Positions 47,218 through 59,315 are shown, numbered from the stretch's first letter. The stretch: DNA of 64,000 nucleotides from Saturnia japonica (GCA_033032175.1 CM065334.1:8367705-8431704), one strand, 5' to 3'. The notes: a model not told the origin generated them from the letters alone. A program made the numbers and translations.

Positions 47218-48877
47218 ATGTATTCTAAAATTATTTGTTTTGTCGGTAAGTTACTTCTTTCCTTGTTATTCTTAAACTGACTTTAAAAAAATTTATAGAT
47301 GTTCAGCCATAAATTCTTTCTTTATGATCTGATTTATATGATTTTTTCTTTGGGAAGGAGGATACCTCAAGGGTGGTCCAATTTTAAATTCATTGGTATT
47401 GGACCATTGATTTTGAAGATACGCCAGGAAACTCTAACTATGGACACTTGTCATATCATAGGCATCACTGACGTGTTGCCGACCTCGGACCTCCTTACCC
47501 CAAGGAGCTCTGGAAACCCTAGTTACCGTAGGAACACAAGATAAGGTTATTTTTGGCTGCGATCCTCTGTAAAGTATAGGTATATAGGGTACAGGTCCTG
47601 TAGGTATTCCACCCAACGGGCTGCAATCAAGTAGAGAGAAATCTCCAAAAAAAAGTTACAAGTTGCACTCCGGGAGTGCCGACAGAAGTGAAAACTTAGT
47701 TATTGGGTTATGAATCGCGTTTGAATCAATTACTAGAAACTTTAAAATACATTTAATATTCTTTTATGAAAGACGCGTTCGCGGTCTGCATATGTACATG
47801 CATATATGCACACACTATAGCTGCGTCTCGTAACGGTGTCGCGAGTCCTGAGATTTTATCTCATCTAAAAATATGCGTACTGCGCTAAAAGAAGTTTTCC
47901 CTTCCAAAATTATCTGTTCCCTACCTCTCTTTGACTCCTCCTACCCAAAGGAGCTCTGGAAACTATTAGTAGGGAATTCTGTAGGTCGAAGGTATTCCCC
48001 AAGAAATTTCACTGTCCCCTACCACTCTTAAGCATGTCATGTTGTAATTCCCGTGTACAAAATTTTTCAAAACGGATACAATTTGAAATAAACTTTTAAC
48101 TATATCTAAATGTATTATTTAAAATTCTTTTTGCTTTTCAATTATTATGGAATTAAATAAGCCTCACGTGTACAACATTTCATAAAAGTCCGGTCAAGCT
48201 GTTTTTGAGTTAAATTTTGTTATTTTTTTTAAATCCTATATTCGTTATATTATAGCATAATCTATCGGGAAATTTCCATTTAAAAAAACATGTTCGAAGT
48301 GTGACAATAAAGAACTTTATTTTCAGCTTTTATCTGCACTGCAACCTGCAATCCTTTAGGGCAGACGACCATATGCGAGACGGGTAACTTACACCCCAAC
48401 TATCTACCCACTTTGGGTGGAGCCACGGTCTGTGAATCAACGCCTAACCTGATCTATCCGTACGGTTTCGGAGCTGTCGTCGATCCTGGTCTATTAGGAA
48501 TGGGATATCCCTATAGCATTGGTGTACAACCGGCTTCTACAACAGTCATCGAAACAAACCCTCCGGCAGTCAATCTGGGTTATTTGGGTGGTTTCCCAGG
48601 GGTTGGAATATCGGGTATGATGGGATATGGCGGTTTTGGCGTACCAGGTTACGGTTACGGTTTGTCAGGTTTAGGAAATGTGGGTGGAACGAACGTGTGT
48701 GAGACAACACCGAATTTGGTAGGACTTGGTTACCCATACCCAGGTCAAGGTCAAAGTTTATCAAGCCTTGGTTTAGCAGGCCTAGCTCCGGTTGGTGGGT
48801 CAACCGTATGTGAATCCACAACTCCGGGAATGTTGGGTCTCGGCTTCAATTTACCACTCGGTCGTCCTTTTCTATAA
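47218..48877 (+). CDS. Secreted Gly-rich protein with CE(S/T)TP repeats, 192 residues, two exons
   Basis: Exon 1 (47218-47245, 28 nt) ends GTCG|GTAAGT. Exon 2 (48327-48877) follows TTATTTTCAG. Phase 1 joins them in frame. The protein starts with a signal peptide, MYSKIICFVAFICTA. The mature part is rich in Gly, Leu, Tyr and Pro, with GYGGFGVPGYGYG in the middle. Five spaced copies of a short motif occur at residues ~23-31, 42-51, 81-90, 131-140 and 168-176 (TTICETGNL, ATVCESTPNL, TTVIETNPPA, TNVCETTPNL, STVCESTTP); the third has lost its Cys. AATAAA follows at 49201. The 1,081-bp intron contains G, L and S repeats. Gly-rich spacing with regular Cys suggests a cross-linked structural protein of eggshell, cuticle or silk type, but I do not recognise the family. 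Confidence 0.75.
47290..48030. repeat. Repeats filling intron 1 of the Gly-rich gene
   Basis: Family G (inverted, 47290-47435), family L (47465-47660), family S (47665-47930) and a second partial family L (47920-48030). Confidence 0.5.
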
Positions 48878-48879
48878 AC

Positions 48880-49940
48880 ACCCGATCTTCCAGTGCGTCT
48901 ACAACATGAAATAGGCGGTACGCAAGCAATTTCGTTCGCATACCCCAGCCCAAGATTCTTAAATTATCACTATGAATCAACATGAAAATCATGTTGCTTC
49001 TGAGTTTGAATATTATAACCGGCATTCCCTATGTTTTTTTTTTGGTTATGAAATATCTTCTGTTTATGTTTTGTTTTTTAAATGCTTTCTTTGTGTTTGT
49101 AATTTTTTTTAATATCATTGTCATAATTTATGTTGACATTTGTAAACAGATTAAAAAAGTAAAGGTGACATTATGGCTGAAAGGTTTTTGATCCAGAGAC
49201 AATAAAATTGTATACTTAAAATAGTGACATCACAAATATCAGGAAATTATTTAGGTGAAACGAAACGTGATGGGGTAATGTTTCTGTTGAGTGTTCAGGC
49301 TGAATTAACTTTTTTTTACATAAAAAAATTATTACTTGGACACCTATTTGTGACAAGAAACCATGATATTATCATGATATATTTGCAATAAAGTTATTAT
49401 TGCCTAAAATTATAAGCAAAATAAAAAATCCTGACGTGAATTAGTAATCAGATGTTAAGGAAGTGCAATGAAAATCCTTTACCTTATAAACTTATACCTA
49501 ATTTACAAGCTATTAAGTAAACTTTAAGCCAAACATCTATGTAAATGTAATATACCATAGACAAAAATATAATAATATCAAGAGCTGTGTCAAAGTTTTA
49601 ATAATAAATGGAGGTAATTTTTTTTATAAATTTAATTCAGTCTGACGTCAGGATAGAAAAAAATCGTGTTGTCAAATTAGTCTAATCCAAATTATTTGTT
49701 GTATTTATATTCATATTTTTGGCTTTTAATAAATTATTTATTTGATTTGTCTCTGTTTTTATTTCACTTACCTACTCATATCTATTTGATTTTCATCCTG
49801 TTGAAAAAAAAATCTGCAATTGATTTTTTCATGGCCTACATTAAATGTAAGCTTAAGTACTAAGGGCAAAAACAATCTAGCATTTTTTAATTTTCTACTT
49901 AATCTATGATTTAATTTTTTCACTAAATAAGAACCCTTTC
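48880..49940. other. 3' UTR and gene-free AT-rich stretch
   Basis: The first ~330 bases are the likely 3' UTR of the Gly-rich gene. The rest holds no gene or recognised repeat. Confidence 0.45.
49201..49206 (+). terminator. Poly(A) signal of the Gly-rich gene
   Basis: AATAAA about 320 bases after the stop codon. Confidence 0.5.
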
Positions 49941-49953
49941 AAGTGACAACATG

Positions 49954-50250
49954 AGTTTTTGGCGGGATTTTGGAGTAACATATTGTAGATTTTATTTTTC
50001 ATTCATTTACTTAGGTTTTTGACCCTATTGTAATGTTGGTCGCGTTTTGTATGATATACTTTGGTTTTCGTGCATAAGTGAATTGCATGCATTCTGGGGT
50101 CCCACAAAAACTCCCTAGAAAGTTCTAACAAGGGAGCCACCATATTGTTAGGACACTGAAATCGTTATAAGACAGGATACTATATTCACTCTATAATGGC
50201 AGTAATGGTCTTCATTAAAGAGGACTAGTTGCCAAGTTAAGAAAAAGAAG
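49954..50250 (+). repeat. Family H retroposon, full length, with target-site duplication
   Basis: Starts AGTTTTTGGCGGG and ends AAAAAGAAG. Flanked by 13-bp repeats AAGTGACAA(C/G)ATG at 49941-49953 and 50251-50263, one mismatch. Confidence 0.65.
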
Positions 50251-50435
50251 AAGTGACAAGATGCAACTTTTTACAATTTAATTTGCAATTAAATTCAACC
50301 AATAACATCCATACCTTAGGGTTTAAATAAATACAAACAAAAAAAATGAAAATACCCGTACTATATTTACAATCGTTCACACATTTACAAATGTAGCATT
50401 TAAAATAAATATATATTTATAATAATATTACATAA

Positions 50436-53400
50436 TTAGAAATGATGATTGTTCAGTTGGGCGCACGGATCGCACGGAGTTTCTTGTTGTGAGCATGGAT
50501 CGCACGGGGCTTGATGTTGTGAACACGGATCGCACGGAGTTTGATTTTGTGTGCACGGATCGCACGGAGTTTGGTGTTGGGCGCACGGATCACACGGATT
50601 TGGTATAGGGGGTGAATGGGTCTTTGGACAGGGTTGATCACCGGCATTTGTCACAGTTGCACAGCCGATAGTCCGGAAAAGGCAGGGCGAGTTTGGGCAG
50701 AAGCAGATCATTGGAGGACCTTGTACGGCGATTTTCGACGGTTTTATTAGTAAATTCTCAGGGTCTGGCACCTGAACCGGAACTGGTTGCACCTGAAAGT
50801 AATTAAACACACTTTGTTACATTCCAATTGGATGTCCTCAGTAACTTGTGTTATATGTTTATATCTTTGTTAGTATTTTAAAGTAAGCTTATTAAAAAAA
50901 AGTTGTACAGAAAAGGAAACAAAAAACCCAAACTGCAACAAAAACTCTTGATTAAAATACATACATATACTAGCTGTTTCCCGCGGCTTCGCTCGCCTAG
51001 ATATTTAAATACAAAATTTTTGCGCAATACTCGGAGCTCTATTTTAACGCGCCGAAGATAAAAAAAAGTTTGTTTATACAAAAATACTAAAATCTTGATT
51101 AAAAAATATGAGGGAAGGGGCAGAATTGTGAATATTTGGAGTTATAAGTATTATTAATGCCAAATCAAAAAAGAAAAGAAAGTCGAATAGGAACACCCAA
51201 ATCACCTGGCGGTTGAAATATACTTTACGACCTATTTCTCATACCTACCAAATATACCTACATTAAAAAATTCATAAAATCAGTCCAGCCGTTTCGGAGG
51301 AGTGCGACCACAAACCGTGACACGAGACTTTTATATATAACATTTTTGCTTTTTATTTGATTCCCAGACGTCGTACTTAAATATTATATAGTATATGTCA
51401 CTCACACAATTAAGATGAATCTAACGACACCTCGTATGATAAAATACATCAAGCCGTTTAGGCTACAGAGCGTAACAAAGAAATAAACACACATGCATAC
51501 ACTTCAAAAACATAACCCTCCTTTTTCGCAGTCGAGTAAAAATAGCATTCGGCGTAAAGTTATTACTGAAGCAACAAAAATCACCTTTATCGGGGGAGGC
51601 TTTGGAACGTTGACAGGGGCCGGTTTGATGAGCATCGAAGGTGGCTGGGGCGGAGTTATTGGCGGTACCCTCACGTAGAAAGCTGGTGGAGTCGGTGGCT
51701 GTACTGGTGGAGGCTTGACGCGTATAGGGTCTGGTGTTGGAGGCTGGACAGCGGCAGGCTTGATCCATAAGACTGGCGGGTTTGGCAATGTAATTGTGCC
51801 CGGCCTTACGATTATCGGTGGTGGTGTTTGGAACCGGATCTGTCCTGGTTTCACCACTACGGAACCTTAAAAGACAAAAAAATATTTTCTGTTTGACATT
51901 TGCAGTATGAACCTAAACAATAAATATTATATCACTTGCTGTCACTTTTCATTAAGTGACAATGTCAATATTTTGGGGGGTCTAAGTTCAACGGCACTGG
52001 TCGGATTAGGATTAGCAGTATTAATTTATTTTATTTAATATATTTTAGTAACAGATATTATAGATAAATTTTAGCATTCTGCACTCCTTCTCCATATAAA
52101 CTTTAACCATGGCAAATCTCACAGTCTTTCGTGCACGCAATACACTTAAAAAGTAGTCTAACTATTTTTCTCACGTATTAATATAATGATTTTCGTATGG
52201 TTATAGTATTTTTTAGCATAACCTTTTTTATACAACTAAGGTGGTAAACAAGCTTACGGTTCGCCTGATGATAAACTGATACTGTAGCTTATGAACGCTT
52301 GTAAGACATTAGGTAACACTAGCGTGTTCCGACCTTGAACTCCCTTGCCCAGGAAAACACACCATGTTATTTGGATCGAAGTATTTCACTAATCGGAATA
52401 CCCAAGTAGAAAGAAATCTTTAAAAAAAAATTCACTGTACCCTTCCTCTGAGTTCCTACCTGTATTGTATTGATGTGGTATTTTATGAAGAAAATAAAAC
52501 TAAGTAAACCTTTGTCAACTTTTAGCACGCTGAGTACTAGAGGAACTGCTCTTTAAGGTACAGCTGCCGGAAAATACCTACAGGTTCTTGGAAATTTTTG
52601 AAGTGAAAACATATATAGGGAGGGTTGGATAGGGAGTAAATTCATGTAGGTCGTCATCGATACGGTCACGTGACGTGTTATCTTTAAACGGAGTCTTTTT
52701 AGCAATTTAAACTGAATTTTTTTTTTAAATTGAACATTTAATTTGGATATCCAAAAATAACAACTGTTTGTTTATAGTTTAAGTTTTCACTTCTGTCGGC
52801 AGTCCACGTGACTGCTTTATATATTTTTTTACCTTGACGATGGTCGGTAGCAATGTGGGCTTTAGAAAATGCTTACTACCGTGTACGGTTTTTCACGATA
52901 TTTTTCTCCAATGAAAGCTCCAACTCATACAAAGAGTCGAAAGCTATGTCAATCAACATGGTGTCAGCCCACGCTACTGTTGGCTGTATAGGCTTCTATT
53001 TATATTAATGTCGAAGTACTTCATTCCTACAGTATAATAGGGTTCTAGAGGCTACATTATGGGGTTCTTCAAAAAGAGAGTGAATAGGTTTATAAATGTT
53101 TGGCAAAGCGCATGTGATTCGCGCAGTGAATGCGCAATCAGCCAGATCACATGCTTGTTTGCATCCATCATGGTAAAACGCCGCTTGTAAATAAAATAAA
53201 AAAATATTTACCTGAAGGTGCTTGCCCATACACGTAGTTGATTGGCGGCACATTCGGATTGCACGGTCCAAGTTGCACGACATTACCCGTATCGCACGGG
53301 TTCATGCACGGTTCGCACGGTTCCGGGAATTGAGGCGGGAATGGATCGTTTTGATCTGTGCTTGGTTCGCACGGCGGTGGGGAGCATGGCTCGCACGGCG

Positions 53401-56400
53401 GTGGGGTGCACGGGTCGTCCTGGTGCGGTGATTGGCAGGGATATTGCAGCTGAGGTAGCGGCTGGCCGAGGGCCGAACCCAGGATGAGGACTATAAGAGA
53501 AAGTTATGAGATTTTATAATTACACTAACTTTGCCCCACGGCTTCATCCATATTAATTTTATCCGACAAACACCGCTCCGCTGACGCACCCGTGTAATCT
53601 TCTTTTTTTATAGTAAATACACACATCACATGCCCACAAACATCCGCAAAACCCGAGTGCTCGCTGATGCATTGCCGGTCCTTTAGGGAAGAATAAGCTC
53701 TCTTCTTGAAGGTCACCAGGTCATAACGGCTCGGAAAGATTTCAGGCGACAGCTGGTTCCACAGAGTTATTGTGCGAGGCAGAAAGTGCCTTAAGAAACG
53801 CACTGTTGTGGAACACTGGACATCGAGGTGGTGTGGATGAAATTTACGATTCTGACGCTATGTCCGATGATGAAATTAAGCAGCCGGAATCAATCCAAAA
53901 AATTCCTCGGAACACTCCCCATGATAAATGCGGCAGAAGAAGAAGAGTGAACCAATATCTCTACGAAGAGCCAATGGATCAAGCCGATCGGAAAGAGCTT
54001 GATCGTTAATAACAGGAGCCGACCTACGCTGAATGTGGTCAAAAGGAAGTATCTGGTACTGGGGGGCTCCCGTCCAGAGATGAGAACAATACTCCATGTG
54101 GGGTCGAATTTGCGCCTTATAAAGATTTAGGCGATGAGCCGACGTGAAGTACCGTCTTGCCTTACTGAGCACACCAAGTTTCTTTGAGGCCAATTTGGCC
54201 TTACTTTCCAACTGAATCCCTATCAGCCTATGCTATAATTATGAAAACCTATCATAATTGTTCTCACTTCCCGCAAGTACTAATTATTTTAATTATCCTA
54301 AACGATGTGTCCAATTAACATGATATAAGAGGCAAAGTTTAACTTCAAAAAATTGTCTTTATGATGAAGTAACTTTTGTTCTTAAGTATTAATATGCCAT
54401 GCTTAAAAATAATGTTAAAAAATCAATTTTTCATATTTAAATATTTTTTTGTTACAAGATACCTTATTATGGCTTATCTATAAGAGATACGCATATACTA
54501 TTTCGGTTTTTTTTTAGGTATTTTAAGGAGCAATATTTTTCTGAAACTTTGTATTTATGTATCATTAACCATTTTACCAGCGCACGCGGATAAAGCAATT
54601 CGGGAGGGCTTCCACTTAACAAAAATCAATATTTAAGGTTAACTGAGAATAATAGTCTAATATTAGATAGCCTATATACTACTCCTCGTAAATATGGCTA
54701 TCAAATACAAAAAGAATTTTTCGAATCGTACTGGTAATTCCACAGATTATATTAACAAAAAACTCTTCCGCTTTTTATAAATATGTTAGTATAAATTTTC
54801 TATTCAAATTTGATATGGTCATAAAGTATTTCATCATTTGGCAATTTCAGTGGTTAATAGTGTATCCACATTTAAAATTATACTTTTTTTGTCCCATTTG
54901 GTAGACGGTAAAATTGACTACGTACGGCTTCATGTGAGATTTAGAATGACACCTTTAAAACTAAGAAACCCAAGCCAACATCAACTGCATGTGGTGTAAC
55001 CCTGCTGAGTAACGAACGAGAAAATGCCGGAATTTTCAGCGGGATCTTGAACTGACATGTTGCGGTTTTTATTTTTAATTCATTTACTTTGGTTTTGACC
55101 CTATATTATGTAAAATTGTTGGCGTTTTGCGTGTTTAAGTTTGGTTATTGTGCATAAGTGAAGTGGATTATAAATATAAAACGGAAAACATGCATTTCGA
55201 GATGTTACAAAAATCTGCCTAGATAGTTCTGACAAGTGAGTCACCATCTTCTCAGAAGACCCCACTTGTATATTGTAAATTTTGTGAAGAATTTTATGCG
55301 GCGCCAAAACAAGAAGATGAGAAAATTCCGATAGCGTGGTAATAGGGTAGCGACCACCACGCATTTGATGAAAACTCCGTCATAGTGACTAGCTTTTGCG
55401 TGTCGCGTTTCGGGATCAACATGTGCATAACTAGTTAAATTAATGCTGGTCGTCATTACAGCGGTGACCGTTGCTGGATTAGATTGCACGGTGGTCGCCG
55501 TTGTGTTTGAATTGTACTGTGCTTAGCATCAGAGACAGTGCAGTTAATTTGCCGTGATACTATTAAAAAAAAGAATGTTAATAACCGATCATTTTTTAAC
55601 TGACTTTAACAAAAGACGGGAGGTTACTCAATTCGGATGTTTTTTTTAAATGTATGTTCAGTCATAACTTCTTTGTTTATGAACCGATTTGGATTATTCT
55701 TTTTTTGTTGAATTAGCGGATACCTCAAGGATGGTCCCATTTTAATTTCATTGGCATCGGATCTTCAACTTCAAAGATACACAAAGGAACTCTTCAAAAT
55801 CATTGAATTTGGGTTTCTTTTTCGTTAAAAACTGTCTTGTACATTATATTGACTTTTTTAATTGTGTAAAAATAATTGACGGTTGTATAAATAAATATTA
55901 TTTTAAGCAAATTAAATTAACAATCAAAATAAAATAATGTTCATCAATACAAAGATAAATTCTTTAATACAATTTAAAAAGAAAGTCAGTAGGTAAAATG
56001 TATTCACATTGTGTACTTTATTTGATGGCTAATTTCACCATGTCATACTTCCGTGACATAATGCTTGTCCATCTCTCAATCTTACCGTCTACTGAACGCG
56101 ACAAAATAACGTACAACATCAAAAAAATCTTACTAATATAATTTGTAGATAAACAAAAAGTTTTCGGTAAAATAAACACTTTAGTTAATAAAATTACTTT
56201 ACGAAGTTATTCTAACCACATTGTTTATTATTATTTATATTATTAGAGTTAAAACAGACATTACGACGCTGGCAACATTGAAATAAAAGATTTATTTATC
56301 TAGGATTTAAAATTAGTTGGCTGTATATACTAATATTATTTACTGACTTATTATTTACTTATTCAGTATTTACCGACTATTGTATAGTTGGAAAAAAAAC

Positions 56401-57009
56401 CGATAGAGTTTCTTACCGGTTTTTCTCGATGTCTGGGATATTTTCCGAACCGGCAGTACTGTTTTGACGTTCATAAGTGCCTCCTTAGCGCCTAAATTGA
56501 CTCCCCCGCTTCCGGCTATTTTAAAGACAAAAGTGCTTATTGTGGGTGTTCTTTAGAAGATAGATAAACACTGACCCGGACTTTTTTATAGGTATTTTTA
56601 ATGTCTATAATTATGTCATACATTAATTTGCTATATCTCTTATGGTTTACTCAGCATAAGCCATTTAAGCACCCAAATTGATTCACCATGACCAGTTTTT
56701 TTTTATTTGTGCGGAACCCTAATTCTTTTTCTAAACTTAAAGTAGCCTAAGTTACTCCCTATATCATCACCTATCTATCAGTGAAAATCCCGTCAAAATC
56801 GGTCCAAACGTTTCGGAGATTACCCGGAACAAACAGACAAAAATTAAAAAAATAGGTGGTTTGTTATAGGTTTCGTATATAATTTCATATGCATTTAGTA
56901 AAAAAAAAACTGATATTTTGCCATTACAAATAGACACTTAAATTATATCAATTGTACAGATTATAAAAAATTACTCACCAGATAACCATATAACGTTTCC
57001 CTTCGCCAT
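50436..57009 (-). CDS. Secreted Pro/Cys-rich repeat protein, 315 residues, four exons
   Basis: Exons: 56979-57009 (31 nt), 53212-53490 (279), 51585-51865 (281) and 50436-50792 (357). All junctions are GT-AG and the phases 1, 1, 0 agree, giving 948 nt. The protein begins with a signal peptide, MAKGNVIWLSVLILGSALG. Residues ~30-95 carry Cys-Pro clusters (PCTPPPCEPCSPPPCEP, EPCEPCMNPC). Residues 109-228 are eight head-to-tail 15-residue repeats such as KPPPVQPPTPPAFYV. After a short Cys segment (CFCPNSPC...IGC), residues 263-308 are five copies of PCDPCxQxx(T/A). It ends LNNHHF. No canonical poly(A) signal was seen. The introns (3,488, 1,346 and 792 bp) are filled with transposons. It probably forms extended Pro-rich chains cross-linked through Cys, outside the cell. 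Eggshell, cuticle and silk are candidate sites; the family is not recognised. Confidence 0.75.
50970..51343 (-). mobile_element. Helitron-like element in intron 3 of the Pro/Cys gene
   Basis: The 3' tail GCGAAGCCGCGGGAAACAG lies before CTAG|T. The 5' end is TTATATATAAAAGTCTCGTG on the minus strand. Confidence 0.55.
51353..51545 (-). repeat. Family F repeat in intron 3
   Basis: Inverted copy ending about 40 bases from the exon 3 donor. Confidence 0.5.
51882..52184 (-). mobile_element. Helitron, family D, 3' end lost, in intron 2
   Basis: Family D body from 'tattttctgtttgacatttg' to TCACGTATTAATA. The palindrome and CTAG are missing at the exon-proximal side, about 17 bases from the exon 3 acceptor. 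Confidence 0.55.
52235..52445 (+). repeat. Family L repeat in intron 2
   Basis: Most complete copy, starting AAGGTGGTAAACAAGC. A weak family K fragment follows near 52540-53000. Confidence 0.5.
53524..54800 (-). mobile_element. Helitron, family B, with a nested LINE, in intron 1
   Basis: Family B tail at 53524-53598 (CTAG mutated to CTAA) and the rest at ~54216-54800. The two halves are separated by LINE sequence. Confidence 0.6.
53599..54215 (-). pseudogene. Jockey-clade reverse transcriptase C-terminal fragment
   Basis: The minus strand reads KLASKKLGVLSKARRYFT, QIRPHMEYCSHLWTGAPQYQ and SDRLDPLALRRDIGSL. After a frameshift near 53840 it reads FLPRTITLWNQLSPEIFPSR and TFKKRAYS. These are hallmarks of the 'mobile element jockey' ORF C-terminus. 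5'-truncated, with an A-rich end near 53600, so it is a simple retrotransposition into the Helitron. Confidence 0.75.
55016..55262 (+). repeat. Family H retroposon, 3'-truncated, in intron 1
   Basis: Begins near 'ttcagcgggatcttgaactgac' and lacks the (GAA)n tail. Confidence 0.5.
55600..55850 (-). repeat. Family G repeat in intron 1
   Basis: Inverted copy of the 4068-4335 repeat. From 55851 to 56400 nothing is recognised. Confidence 0.5.
56501..56960 (-). mobile_element. Helitron, family A, 3' tip lost, in intron 1
   Basis: The 5' end lies 18 bases from the exon 1 donor (plus ...TTGTACAGA|T). A LINE-end remnant lies at 56400-56500 in place of the Helitron 3' tip. Confidence 0.55.
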
Positions 57010-57047
57010 TTTTTCCGGTCGTCTGTTAATACAATAGCAAAAGTGCT

Positions 57048-57056
57048 ATTTATATA
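57048..57056 (-). promoter_or_regulatory. TATA box of the Pro/Cys gene
   Basis: TATATAAAT on the minus strand, 39-47 bases upstream of the ATG. Confidence 0.55.
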
Positions 57057-57417
57057 CGAGAAAATAATTCGCCGCTTCTTTACAATTACATACAAAAAAT
57101 AAAGATTTTAGAAAAAGTGTTTTATATCTTGGCTGTATGATATGATTTCCTTCGTCATTTAAAAATTGTTTGTGTAAAAATGCACTGTTACAACGATTTA
57201 TATTTTCAAAATAATTGTTAAATATATAGTTATGCACGATTTAACAATATTAATGCTTTTGATTTTGTTTTATAAACTGAAAATAACATATTTTTATTCA
57301 AGGTAAAAACTAATATGATATTTTAAAAACAATATTAAACGCCATATTGTACTGTATTGTGTTTTAATAACAATTACAAGTACTAAAAGTGTTGTAATTT
57401 TGAAGAATGATGGCTAT

Positions 57418-58195
57418 GTATACACCGCGTCGATCAACGTGAGTTCGAATCCCTGCAATGAGCGTCAGCTTTCGGTGAAGAAATACATAAGTTTTTTGGC
57501 GGGATCTTGAAGTGACATGTTGTTTTTATTTTTAATTCATTTACTTAGGTTTTTGACCCTATATTATATATAATAATGTTGGTGTTTTGCGTGATATAGT
57601 TTGGTTTTTGTGCATAAGTGAAGTGGATTATAAATATAAGCTGAAAGCATTCATTCCGAGATCCCACAATACCTTCCTAGAAAGATGTAACAAGGGAGCC
57701 ACCATCTTGTTAGGATACTGAATCGTCATAACACATGACAATATAATTCACTCGATAATGGCAGTAATGGTCTTCATTAAAGAGGATCAGTTGCCAAGTT
57801 AGGAAGAAGAAGAAGTAGAAGAAATACATAATGTTGAAGCCGTAGCATTGACATCTTTACATGCCATCGTGAATGGTGGGCAATTGCCATCAGTTCCCTT
57901 TCGACTTGATACCGGCGTGAGCAAGAAGAAAGTCTTATCCTTTTTTCACAACAGGGTTTCCGCCTTATGCTGCGATTTCCTATCTCTTTTGTTTACAACA
58001 CGCTGATAACAAAATTTTGTAACGTTTTCAAATTGCTTTTAGTGAGAGTATAAGGCATTTGGTTAGCTACCACCCTCAAGTTGAAAATCTGTCGCCAAAC
58101 GCCAATAGGTGTGTTCCGGCAAATGCACTTGAGATCCAGTACTTCTAGGCTTAGCGTGTTACCATCTTGAGCCATATCGTCACTTAACAACAGAT
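57418..58195 (+). mobile_element. Family K SINE split by other insertions
   Basis: The head with a B-box-like GAGTTCGAATCC is at 57418-57490 and the tail at ~58045-58195, in the same direction. The space between holds a full H element and ~210 unassigned bases. Confidence 0.5.
57491..57817 (+). repeat. Family H retroposon, full length, with target-site duplication
   Basis: Starts GTTTTTTGGCGGGATC and ends AGGAAGAAGAAGAAGTA. A perfect 14-bp repeat, GAAGAAATACATAA, lies at 57477-57490 and 57818-57831. Confidence 0.7.
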
Positions 58196-58390
58196 GGAAT
58201 TGTGACCTAGTGCTAAAAATCTATAAAATGATTATAAAAAATAGTTATGTACGCACGTAATAAGTTTTATAATTCTTTGGCGTAACAAAGTAAAATAACC
58301 CCAAAAGTTTTCTTCAACTATATAAATTAGGAATCAATGATAGTAATATTATGTCGATTTATTTTACCAAATTTGGTTTTTTTAATTATA

Positions 58391-58711
58391 CTAGTGATCG
58401 CTCTAAGGTCGAAATTCGACCAGCGGCTTTTTGATCATAGAATATTTTCCGTTAGACATTTGCAATATTCATGAACCTAAACAAGGAGTATTGTCTACAT
58501 CCCTTGCTGTCACTTTTCATTGAGTGACAATGTCAATATTTTGGGGGGTCTAAGCTCAATGGCACCGGTCGATTTAGGATTCGCAGTATTAGTTTATTTT
58601 ATTTAATATATCAGTAACAGATATTATAGATAAATTTTAGCTTTCTGCGCTCCTTATCCATATAAACTTTAACCATGCCAAATCTCACAGTCTTCCGTGC
58701 ACAAACATGAA
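58391..58711 (-). mobile_element. Helitron, family D, 5' end lost
   Basis: A|CTAG at 58391-58394 next to the GTCGAAATTCGAC palindrome. The 5' end breaks off after 'cttccgtgcac'. Confidence 0.6.
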
Positions 58712-58799
58712 GCTTTAAAAAAAGGCATTCATGGGAACTGCCGACAGAAGTGAAAAGTTAAAACTTTGGAAAATTATTAAAAAAATAATTGTAGTATGA

Positions 58800-58895
58800 A
58801 TAATTAATATTTCATAATTTGTCGAGCCGTTTACGCTATAGAACGTGACAAAGAAATAGACATTACCCTCCTTTTTCGCAGTCGGGTAAAAACAA
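58800..58895 (-). repeat. Family F fragment
   Basis: Inverted end fragment with CTCCTTTTTCGCAGTCGGGTAA. From 58896 to 59315 nothing is recognised. Confidence 0.45.
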
Positions 58896-59315
58896 AACAG
58901 GTAAGGATTTATTGAAATTGTCAAGTATTTATTTGTATCGGGCGATCAATCAAATTCATATCTTGAGATGACAGTTCTGTACTCTTTGTAAATGATGTCC
59001 GTTTGTCATTAAAGTTTATAACTTCGACTGTTTTGTCCAACCAGAAATAAATTATACATTGAAGCTGATACAGTGGAATGTCTGATGCGTTGTCGAAGGT
59101 TTACAATCTTCAGCAAATCATACTGTTGTTAGCGGTATATAATATTTATATATATTATATTATGTAACGTAGATGTTAGTAATATTGTTGGAAGGTAGAA
59201 AGTTTTCGTTTTGGTTTAAATATAATAATTATCGACTGAATAAAATTAGAAATAGCGTGATAATTAATAAATCGTAGTTTTTACAATTTCCAAATATTTA
59301 AGATGCATAATTGTA

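Noticed and set aside
50453..51768. Alternative frames over exons 3 and 4 of the Pro/Cys gene (50453-50647, 51463-51768)
   Set aside because: They do not connect through splice phase and lack the regular 15- and 10-residue repeats seen in the chosen frame.
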